DNA of 64,000 bases from Aquipluma nitroreducens (GTDB taxonomy: Bacteria > Bacteroidota > Bacteroidia > Bacteroidales > Prolixibacteraceae): contig NZ_AP018694.1 of the NCBI RefSeq assembly GCF_009689585.1, forward strand, positions 3,053,001-3,117,000, given 5' to 3'. The notes below the pieces were generated by a model. That model was given only the letters and a program-made list of their open reading frames with translations. It had not been told where the DNA came from and searched no databases. The translations under genes were made by a program, and so were the position numbers. Below are positions 1 to 7,388 of this stretch, in pieces (position 1 is the first letter of the stretch; each line of letters starts with the position of its first letter).

Positions 1-2
1 CG

Positions 3-3000
3 GAGATAATTACCAAACGTACAGAACATGGCGACCGCTCATTTGCCCATAAAGCATGGCTGGAGCTCAATCCCAATGGCCGCAATCTGGAACTGGAAGG
101 ACTGGAATTCTTTTTGGAACATGAGTTCGATAAACTGAGCGAAAAGATGCAGTTGTTTGGAAAGGATCATCCGTATGCCTTGATGCCTTTTACGATTGAC
201 CTGAACGATATTATTGACGCTTTTAATGCGGTAGAACAAGATAAGGATACAGGAGCCGATACCTGGCAAAGCGATGATATTTTGGGCTGGTTGTACGAAA
301 GCTACAACAGCCTGAAAAAGAAAGAACACAAAGACAGCGGCAAAAAAACGGAGTTCGACAAAGTATCACTGCAATCACAGGTTTACACGCCCCGTTGGGT
401 AGTGAAGTTTTTGGTGGACAACTCATTGGGAAAGCTCTATTTGGAAATGTTCCCCAACTCGCAGATCAAAGAGAAATATGCCATTGCCAATGCACCGCAA
501 ACCCGTGTGCGCGAAAAGAAACCGCTGCACGAAATTAAACTGATCGACCCGGCACCCGGATCCGGAAACTTCCTGCTTTATGCTTTCGACCTGTTTTACG
601 ATTTGTACACCGACCAGATTGATAACTACGGCGCCGATTACGACGAAGAGGAAATTCCTGCCCTGATCATTGAAAACAACCTGTATGGCATTGATCTCGA
701 CGACCGCGCAGTACAGTTGGCTCAAATGGGTTTGTTTATTAAGGCCTTAACCAGACAGCGAGGTTTTAAAATGAGGCACGTGAATGTTGTTTCGTCTGAT
801 TTTTATTTACCCAAATATGCAGATATAAAACTCTTCTTTGAAGAAGGTGCCAACTTTGACCAGGCTCAAAAAGAGCTGATGGAGGAAGTGTGGACCGACC
901 TGCAACAAGCTTACCGCTTTGGTTCGTTAATAAAAGTAGGTGAACGTGTGAATGAACGATTAGAGAAACTGGAAAAGAAAAATCATAAAAATGAAACACT
1001 CAACATGTTTGAAACACAAAACATTGTTGATTTTCAAATCTTTCGAAACGAATTTTTCGCCAAACTAGAACAGGCAGTTGCTCGTTATGCCCAAAGTAAA
1101 AACAACAACTTCCTGAAAACCAAAGCAAACGATGCATTAACCTTCCTGAAGATATTAGCTAATAAATATGATGTTGCCGTAGCAAACCCGCCTTATACCG
1201 ATAGTGCTGACTTTGGCCCAGAGCTTAAATCGTTTATTGACACCAATTATAAAAGTCCATGGAAGTTCAATATAAATTTGTACTCAACTTTCATTAAACG
1301 CTGCTATGATTTAACGAGTAATGACGGCAAAATGGCTTTGATCCATCCTCACACCTTCATGTTTATTAAATCATTTGAAGATGTACGCCAATTTATGATT
1401 GAAAAAACCCATATCGATATGATGGTTGATTTGGGTTTAGATCGTGTAAACTTGTTTGGCCCAGGCATACTTTTGGATGCTACTTTTTATGTCCTTTCCA
1501 AGACTAGCTCTATTGAGAAAGGTGTTTATTTTAATCTGACGACTAATCTTCAAGAAAAATTTAAAAAGGAACAATTTCTAAAAGCACTAACTGATTTTAT
1601 TGTCAATGAACCTAACAATAGAGTTTATAAATTGGACCAAACCAAACTCGGAATAATCAAATCTAGTCCATTTATCTATTGGATTTCGGATGCATTTAGG
1701 GAGAAGTTTGGATATAATTCAATTGGAGAGATTGCAAATGTTGCTCAAGGTGCATCTACTGGGAAAAATGAAAGATTTGTAAGATTCTGGTGGGAAATTA
1801 AAAGAAATGAAATTTCATTGAATTATAATGAGGATAGAAAAAGATATATTTTTTATTCTAAAGGTGGAGTATCGAATAAATGGTATGGAAATATTTGGCT
1901 TGTTATAGATTGGAATAATGATGGAGATTTAATGCTAAACTATGGGAAATGTGCATTAAGGAATAAGCAGCATTATTTTAAAGAAGGAATAACTTGCTCT
2001 GGAAGATCATCATCAAAAGGAATGTCCTATAGGTACATGCCATCAAATCAAATTTTTGATGTTGGTGCAACTGGAATAATTCAAAAGGGTAATGAAAATA
2101 TTTATTGTTTTTTAGGCTTTTTAAATAGTAGTCTTTATAATTATATTATTAACTGTTTAAATCCTACTGTAAATACTTCTGAAGGTGACGTAAGTAGAGT
2201 ACCATATAAAAAGCCAAATCATATAATTGAAAAGAACATAGTAACTTTATCATCAACAAACATCGATATAAAGAAACACCATAATATATTTTCCCTAATC
2301 GAACCTAGCTATTCAAAATCTCCAATAACTTTTACTGGAACTCTCGATTTGCCCAAACGTATAAAGCGATATTTCGATTACGATAATCATTTACTTACAC
2401 AAGTTCTAATTAACGAATCCATTATCAACGAAAACATATTTGAAGTTTATGATCTAACCCATGAAGACCGGACTATGGTGGTTACTAAAGAAGGCGAAAG
2501 CATTGGTGCCTTAGCTGTAGAGTCAGAGGCAAAATCAGCCTATTTGGCAGAAGAGGAAGCCACCAAAGAATTTACATTGGATCACATCAGAACATTTATT
2601 GAAGAACTGCCGGAGAAATCCTTTTCAGCGGAAGAGAAAGAAGCCATTATTTCGGAGTTTCCCAACCTATATAAATCCAACAACGATTTGGAGGAGTTTT
2701 GCATTCGCCACCAAGTAAATCCCATCAATGTTTGGTATTGGTTCAAACAAAGCAAGGTTTTACCCGTTCATCGTGCTCACGATATCGCCATGGAATTTTT
2801 GGCCGATTTGCTTCGCGAAATATTGCTGGAAGATGATGATGGTATAGTACCGCTGGTGCGTAATTCCGGAGAAGAAGTATTGGTCAACCGCATTGAGAAG
2901 AAGTTTTACGAAAAAGGGTTTTCAACTGCCCAATACTCGCAATTCAGCTCACTTTTGGGTCGCGAAATAGATGAGTATATCAACCACCACTTTTTCGGAA

Positions 3001-3425
3001 ACTTCTCCGATCATCTCAACCTGTTTATGTACCTGCCCAAAACGCCGTTTATCTGGCACATTACTTCGGGCAAACATGGTGCTTTCGAGGCGTACATTAT
3101 CATCTACAAATGGAGCAAAGACAAGTTATTTTCCATCAAAAGTAAGTATGTAGAAAAAAGGGAAAGTGCATTGATCCGTGAAAAGCAGGATACTGCCAAT
3201 TCAAACACAGTATCGGCACAAGAAGCACAGGAGCGCATCCCCAAACAATTGGATGAGTTGCAGGAGTTCAAACAAAAAATTGACGAGCTGCTGGCCGGAG
3301 GCTACGATCCCAAGCTGGATGATGGAGTTGGCAAAAACATTGCCCCCTTACAAAAGCGCGGAATGATCACCTACGATGTACTCAACCCCGGTCAACTGGA
3401 AAAATATTTAAATGCTGATTGGTAA
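3..3425 (+). CDS. pglX: BREX adenine-specific DNA methyltransferase PglX (5'-partial)
   Basis: The frame is open from base 3, so the gene enters the window from the left; the first in-frame TTG at 114 is not its start. In BREX systems PglX methylates adenine in a short non-palindromic site, marking host DNA and taking part in phage exclusion. Motif I (DPAPGSGNF, nt 546-572) and catalytic motif IV (NPPY, nt 1185-1196) are both visible. A variable, strikingly AT-rich part follows (about 1490-2400), as expected for the target-recognition domain, then a conserved helical C-terminus. pglZ and brxL downstream on the same strand support the family call. The upstream BREX genes (brxA, brxB, brxC) would lie outside the window. 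The last codons are echoed by a degenerate copy at 4925-5027. Confidence 0.93.
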   Translation, partial: EIITKRTEHGDRSFAHKAWLELNPNGRNLELEGLEFFLEHEFDKLSEKMQLFGKDHPYALMPFTIDLNDIIDAFNAVEQDKDTGADTWQSDDILGWLYESYNSLKKKEHKDSGKKTEFDKVSLQSQVYTPRWVVKFLVDNSLGKLYLEMFPNSQIKEKYAIANAPQTRVREKKPLHEIKLIDPAPGSGNFLLYAFDLFYDLYTDQIDNYGADYDEEEIPALIIENNLYGIDLDDRAVQLAQMGLFIKALTRQRGFKMRHVNVVSSDFYLPKYADIKLFFEEGANFDQAQKELMEEVWTDLQQAYRFGSLIKVGERVNERLEKLEKKNHKNETLNMFETQNIVDFQIFRNEFFAKLEQAVARYAQSKNNNFLKTKANDALTFLKILANKYDVAVANPPYTDSADFGPELKSFIDTNYKSPWKFNINLYSTFIKRCYDLTSNDGKMALIHPHTFMFIKSFEDVRQFMIEKTHIDMMVDLGLDRVNLFGPGILLDATFYVLSKTSSIEKGVYFNLTTNLQEKFKKEQFLKALTDFIVNEPNNRVYKLDQTKLGIIKSSPFIYWISDAFREKFGYNSIGEIANVAQGASTGKNERFVRFWWEIKRNEISLNYNEDRKRYIFYSKGGVSNKWYGNIWLVIDWNNDGDLMLNYGKCALRNKQHYFKEGITCSGRSSSKGMSYRYMPSNQIFDVGATGIIQKGNENIYCFLGFLNSSLYNYIINCLNPTVNTSEGDVSRVPYKKPNHIIEKNIVTLSSTNIDIKKHHNIFSLIEPSYSKSPITFTGTLDLPKRIKRYFDYDNHLLTQVLINESIINENIFEVYDLTHEDRTMVVTKEGESIGALAVESEAKSAYLAEEEATKEFTLDHIRTFIEELPEKSFSAEEKEAIISEFPNLYKSNNDLEEFCIRHQVNPINVWYWFKQSKVLPVHRAHDIAMEFLADLLREILLEDDDGIVPLVRNSGEEVLVNRIEKKFYEKGFSTAQYSQFSSLLGREIDEYINHHFFGNFSDHLNLFMYLPKTPFIWHITSGKHGAFEAYIIIYKWSKDKLFSIKSKYVEKRESALIREKQDTANSNTVSAQEAQERIPKQLDELQEFKQKIDELLAGGYDPKLDDGVGKNIAPLQKRGMITYDVLNPGQLEKYLNADW

Positions 3426-3439
3426 AAACCTTTGAAATT

Positions 3440-4459
3440 ATGGCAAAAGATTTAACAAGCTCGGGCGTTGCCCGACAAAACATATTAAACAACACCTATG
3501 CTTTACAGGAAATCCAAAAAGCAGTTGGCATGGAGGGTGTTTTGTTTGAGAACGAATATCGGTTTACCAAAAAACAATTGGCTCAGTTTTTCGAAGTTTC
3601 GGAGCGCACCATTAACAATTGTTTGGCAAATAACGAAGCAGAACTGGCAAAAAACGGTTACGGAGTACTCTCAGGTAAGCGTCTGATAAACTTTAAGTTA
3701 GCTGTTGAGAATCAGTTTGATCCTGAAATGGATTTCATGATCAAAACTGTACGATTGGGAGTCTTCAATTTTCGTGCATTTTTGAATCTTTCAATGTTAC
3801 TTACCGATAGTGAGAAAGCTAAAGAAATGCGCAGTACCATTCTCGATATTGTGATTGACACCATCAACAAACGCACAGGAGGCGGAACCAAATACATCAA
3901 TCAGCGCGACGAAGATTTTGTCATTAACTTACTCAGCGGTGAGGATTACAGAAAAGAGTTTACCGATGCACTAAGAGATTACGTTGCAATGGGAAACTTC
4001 AAATACATCGTTTACACCAATAAAATTTATTCCAGTATCTTTAAAGAAAACGCCGATGAGTACCGCAAAATTTTAAAGCTTGATTCGTCCGAGAATGTTC
4101 GTCACACCATGTACAGCGAAGTACTGGATTTAATATCGAGCTACGAAACAGGTTTTGCCGATATACTTAGAGCCGAATCTCTACGGTTAAACCGGAAATT
4201 AACATCTATTGAGGTAGATACGGCATTTCACAAATTTGAACAACAAAAGCTTTGGGAGCCTTTTCGTGAAAAAGCCCGTCAAAAGATGGCAAGCCGCGAT
4301 TTGTGCTTCCGTGATGCATTACATCAAAACCTTGAAGAATACATTAGTTCTGTCCCCAAAGAAGATTTCGACCGATTTTTAGGTGAAAAAAGCAAAGATT
4401 TGGAGCAACGCCTCGAAGAATACAAAGAAGCATTGAAACGCTTAAAAGAAAGGGATTAG
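3440..4459 (+). CDS. RhuM-like DNA-binding protein, putative partner of the adjacent Fic/Doc protein
   Basis: A protein of about 339 aa. I chose ATG 3440 (MAKDLTSS) over the upstream TTG at 3419, which overlaps the pglX stop. Residues 42-62 form a helix-turn-helix-like stretch (TKKQLAQFFEVSERTINN), the middle is a helical RhuM-type region, and the C-terminus (KDLEQRLEEYKEALKRLKER) should form a coiled coil. RhuM-like proteins are often found beside Fic/Doc proteins or inside restriction and BREX islands. Here the gene is followed after one base by a Fic gene, so the two are almost certainly co-transcribed. Acting as antitoxin or regulator for Fic is inference from this pairing. The whole pair lies between pglX and a degenerate second pglX 3' end. 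Confidence 0.7.
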   Translation: MAKDLTSSGVARQNILNNTYALQEIQKAVGMEGVLFENEYRFTKKQLAQFFEVSERTINNCLANNEAELAKNGYGVLSGKRLINFKLAVENQFDPEMDFMIKTVRLGVFNFRAFLNLSMLLTDSEKAKEMRSTILDIVIDTINKRTGGGTKYINQRDEDFVINLLSGEDYRKEFTDALRDYVAMGNFKYIVYTNKIYSSIFKENADEYRKILKLDSSENVRHTMYSEVLDLISSYETGFADILRAESLRLNRKLTSIEVDTAFHKFEQQKLWEPFREKARQKMASRDLCFRDALHQNLEEYISSVPKEDFDRFLGEKSKDLEQRLEEYKEALKRLKERD

Positions 4460-4460
4460 C

Positions 4461-4913
4461 ATGATTTATCTCACAAAAGAACAAGCAGAGATAACGCACA
4501 AAGAAACCGTTCGGTTAAGTGGTGGAGGAAGCAGCGAAGTGCTGAATATTGGTTATCTGTATAGCGTTTTGGAGCATATCCAGAATGATGATTATTATCC
4601 AACTTTTGAGGAAAAGCTGACACACCTAATCTGGTCAATAAATAAAAATCATTCTTTTGCTGACGGGAATAAACGCTTGTCAATCACCCTGGCTGCGCAA
4701 TTTTTACTTTTTAATGGATACCTGTATTGTTTGGAAAGATTTCTGAGGGAGATGGAGAATATTAGTTATCACCTCGCTGCCAGTCGTATTGAAAAAGAGT
4801 TGTTGCAACGGTTTGTACATTCTTTTTTAGAAAACGAATTTGATTTCGATGAAGAATTAAAGTTGGATTATCTGATGGCTTGTGGTAACGGGCAAATAGG
4901 ATTTGATGAATAA
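4461..4913 (+). CDS. Fic/Doc-family protein (death-on-curing type)
   Basis: A protein of 150 aa, the usual size for Doc-like toxins. The Fic signature HSFADGNKR (residues 64-72) is intact, with the catalytic His, the acidic residue, the Gly-Asn anion hole and the Arg. Fic proteins transfer AMP from ATP to a hydroxyl of a protein; Doc proteins phosphorylate EF-Tu. The sequence cannot tell which applies. No obvious inhibitory (S/T)xxxE(G/N) helix is present, so control probably comes from the upstream RhuM-like protein, whose stop lies one base before this ATG. About 25 residues beyond the Fic core are unassigned. Confidence 0.8.
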   Translation: MIYLTKEQAEITHKETVRLSGGGSSEVLNIGYLYSVLEHIQNDDYYPTFEEKLTHLIWSINKNHSFADGNKRLSITLAAQFLLFNGYLYCLERFLREMENISYHLAASRIEKELLQRFVHSFLENEFDFDEELKLDYLMACGNGQIGFDE

Positions 4914-4924
4914 ATAAATAGGAG

Positions 4925-5027
4925 GATGGCGTAGTCAAAAATATCGCCCAAGCAAAAACGAGGCATGATCATCTAGGAGATACTCAACCCAGGTCAACTG
5001 GAAAAATATTTAAACGCAGATTGGTAA
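4925..5027 (+). pseudogene. Degenerate second copy of the pglX 3' end
   Basis: This stretch aligns with the last roughly 105 bases of pglX (about 3322-3425), including an almost unchanged run over CAACTGGAAAAATATTTAAA and the terminal GATTGGTAA. Small indels and an in-frame TAG break the frame. It lies directly after the Fic gene, so the RhuM/Fic pair is flanked on both sides by pglX 3'-end sequence. The simplest reading is that a pglX-rhuM-fic segment recombined in and the resident pglX survives only as this stub. Confidence 0.85.
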
Positions 5028-5067
5028 CGATAAGGCAGATAGCTGTAAACGGCTAAAAATTCATTAA

Positions 5068-5075
5068 TAGATTTG
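5068..5075 (+). promoter_or_regulatory. Possible Bacteroidota -7 promoter box
   Basis: TAGATTTG matches the phylum's TAnnTTTG -7 consensus and lies 25 bases before the kinase start, just after the pglX stub. No convincing -33 TTG is seen at the expected distance, so this is weak. Confidence 0.25.
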
Positions 5076-5099
5076 ACGGATTCTGAAATATTATAGCTT

Positions 5100-6407
5100 A
5101 TGAAATTCGAAGAATATAACGTAATAGATAAAATTGGAGAAGGTGGATTTGGAGAAGTTTTTGCTGTAGAAAAAGACGGTAATTGTTATGCTTTAAAGAC
5201 ATGTACAAAGACGGAGGAAGAATATCTAAAACGCTTCAAAAGGGAGATAAGATTAATGGAATCAGTCACCCACGAAAATGTGATAAATATATTAGATTCC
5301 AATACTGCACATACACCTCCGTATTTTGTAATGCCTTTGTGCCAAGGCTCTTTGCATAACAAGAACTACAATAAGGATGTAGAATCACTAATAACAGACA
5401 TACATCAAATTTGTAATGGGTTAGAGGCCTTGCATAATAATTCACAACGAATAATCCACAGAGATATTAAGCCTAACAATGTATTAGTCAATCATGGAGT
5501 ATTAAAGTTATCGGATTTAGGACTAGGTAAATTTGAAGACCGGGATTCTACTCCAATAACACCATCCGCTATTATGATGGGAACAGCGGGTTATGCCCCA
5601 CCAGAATTTTATCAAATTGGGGGGACTAAAAATGCGACAATATCCAGTGATATTTTCCAATTGGGTAAAACCATTTATAGTCTTTTTACTAATGAATATC
5701 CAGCTTATTTTGATAAAAATAAAGTTCCTAATGGACTTTTTTATATTGTTCGGAAATGTACAAATGAGAATCCTGATGACAGATATCAAAATATAGCTGA
5801 ATTACGCAATGCATTAATCAGGCATTTGGAAATATTGAAAGGTGAAAATAATCCATATATTTTCTTTGATAACTTAATAGCTGAATTACATAAAAAGGGT
5901 GCAAGCAAAGAAGATGTGTATAATTTATTCAATGTTTTATATGAGTTTAAGGAAGATCCGGATATATTTTATTCAAAGGCAAAGGCTATTCCCGTAAAAT
6001 ATTTTAGTCATCTTAATGATGGTGATTTACTAACTTTTGTAGATGTCTACAATGATATTGTAATTTACTTAAAAGACATTGGCAAATTGAGTTGGCCTGA
6101 TGCAGAAACAATCGCAGATCAAATGAAGAAAGTCTGTAATTCCACGAAAGATATAGAGATTAGAACAAAAGCTATGAGAATAACCTTATTCTTTGCTGCT
6201 TCATTTAATCGATACAATGCAATGGAAGTTTTTAATTCTATGCTCACTTCTGTCAAAACCGAAGAAGAAGCTATTAGTGTTGCATCTATGCTTAATGACC
6301 ATTTGAATGAATATGAGAATATTGTTTTACAACAAGACCGAGTTGATGGTCTACATCCACATATACAAGGAATAAGGAATAATATTATCAAAAGTAGCAA
6401 GAAGTAA
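5100..6407 (+). CDS. Ser/Thr protein kinase embedded in the BREX locus
   Basis: A 435-aa Hanks-type kinase with no transmembrane segment. The glycine loop IGEGGFGEVF (residues 12-21), ATP-binding Lys33 (ALK), catalytic HRDIKPNN (His120, Asp122), a DLG in place of DFG at Asp139 and APPE in the activation segment are all present, so it should be active. Residues from about 250 onward are a helical region I do not recognise. A kinase, PglW, is part of type-2 BREX, but that protein is far larger; this one looks like a separate accessory module. Its stop is followed after one base by the nuclease gene, suggesting a two-gene operon whose kinase may regulate the nuclease (inference). Base use is more AT-rich than in pglZ and brxL. 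Confidence 0.85.
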   Translation: MKFEEYNVIDKIGEGGFGEVFAVEKDGNCYALKTCTKTEEEYLKRFKREIRLMESVTHENVINILDSNTAHTPPYFVMPLCQGSLHNKNYNKDVESLITDIHQICNGLEALHNNSQRIIHRDIKPNNVLVNHGVLKLSDLGLGKFEDRDSTPITPSAIMMGTAGYAPPEFYQIGGTKNATISSDIFQLGKTIYSLFTNEYPAYFDKNKVPNGLFYIVRKCTNENPDDRYQNIAELRNALIRHLEILKGENNPYIFFDNLIAELHKKGASKEDVYNLFNVLYEFKEDPDIFYSKAKAIPVKYFSHLNDGDLLTFVDVYNDIVIYLKDIGKLSWPDAETIADQMKKVCNSTKDIEIRTKAMRITLFFAASFNRYNAMEVFNSMLTSVKTEEEAISVASMLNDHLNEYENIVLQQDRVDGLHPHIQGIRNNIIKSSKK

Positions 6408-6408
6408 A

Positions 6409-7269
6409 ATGGCAAACCTTACATTCAGCGAAAAGCAATTAATAGAATCTGTATTTGGAATGAGTTCCGGGCACGTCCTTGGTTTCACTAACAGGGATTT
6501 TGAAGAATTTATGAAGGATGTGGTGTCATACAGCTTATATGCGAAATATCCGGGATTGTCAAAAGCTAAAATGCTTCGTGAATTTATAAAAGATGAATCC
6601 GAAACTTATGTGGGTAAAACTATTGTTCTATTGATAAACTACATGAATGAAAATGGTTTAATGACAGATGACAAAAAAGAAAAAGCAGAAAAACTATATG
6701 AATTTGGGAAAAAGTTATTGGGAAAAAGCAATACTCAACACAACCCAAAACAACAAAATTCTGAACCTAAAAATAATCTGAAGGTCGATTATGATAGTTT
6801 AAATGCTTCTTTATTAGCTATAGAAAATATTTCCAGCCCTCAAGCTAGAGGTTATGCATTTGAAAAGTATCTTAATAGTTTATTTCATGCGTTCGGTTTA
6901 GACCCTCATGCATCATATCGAACAGATTATGACCAAATTGATGGTAGTTTTATTCTTGATGGAAATACAATTCTTATTGAAGCAAAATACAAAGCAAATG
7001 CGATCCCCAAAGATGATTTAATCTTGTTTTCCAACAAAATAGGATCTAAATCTCATTTCTCAAAAGGACTATTTATTACTTATTCTCGCGTTGACGAAAA
7101 AGCGATTGAATACTTTACAGATAGTAGTTCAAGATTAGTTGTTCTAACCGTTGAAGAACTATTCATAATGTGTCAAAATAATATTCCATTACAAAATGTG
7201 TTGCAAGATAAATATAGGTCATTGGATGAAAGAGGATTAATATTTAAACATATAATGAATTTATTGTAG
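6409..7269 (+). CDS. Mrr-like PD-(D/E)xK nuclease with AbiJ-NTD-like N-terminus
   Basis: A 286-aa protein. Residues 1-95 (including SSGHVLGFTNRDFEEF and SKAKMLREF) resemble the AbiJ-NTD-type domains that head many defence effectors. Residues about 145-250 form a restriction-endonuclease fold of the Mrr type: ARGYAFEKYLN, then Asp178 in QIDGSF and Glu191-x-Lys193 in LIEAKYK, which complete a PD-(D/E)xK active site. It should cut DNA, perhaps modified DNA as Mrr enzymes do. It begins one base after the kinase stop and sits before pglZ. Probable role: an effector paired with the kinase inside the BREX island (inference). Confidence 0.75.
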   Translation: MANLTFSEKQLIESVFGMSSGHVLGFTNRDFEEFMKDVVSYSLYAKYPGLSKAKMLREFIKDESETYVGKTIVLLINYMNENGLMTDDKKEKAEKLYEFGKKLLGKSNTQHNPKQQNSEPKNNLKVDYDSLNASLLAIENISSPQARGYAFEKYLNSLFHAFGLDPHASYRTDYDQIDGSFILDGNTILIEAKYKANAIPKDDLILFSNKIGSKSHFSKGLFITYSRVDEKAIEYFTDSSSRLVVLTVEELFIMCQNNIPLQNVLQDKYRSLDERGLIFKHIMNLL

Positions 7270-7388
7270 CTGATCAGTACTAAAAGTACAACACAAATTT
7301 GACTGTCAATAATCAATAAAAAATGGCAATCAAGAATTTGAAACAGAGTAAAACAAGATCGAGCAAATAAAAATTTAAAAACCAAAAA

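Noticed and set aside
114-3425. Start of pglX at the TTG 114
   Set aside because: The frame is open to the window edge at base 3 and the upstream residues are protein-like; the gene begins outside the window.
3419-3439. TTG 3419 as start of the RhuM-like gene
   Set aside because: It overlaps the pglX stop; ATG 3440 gives the usual N-terminus.
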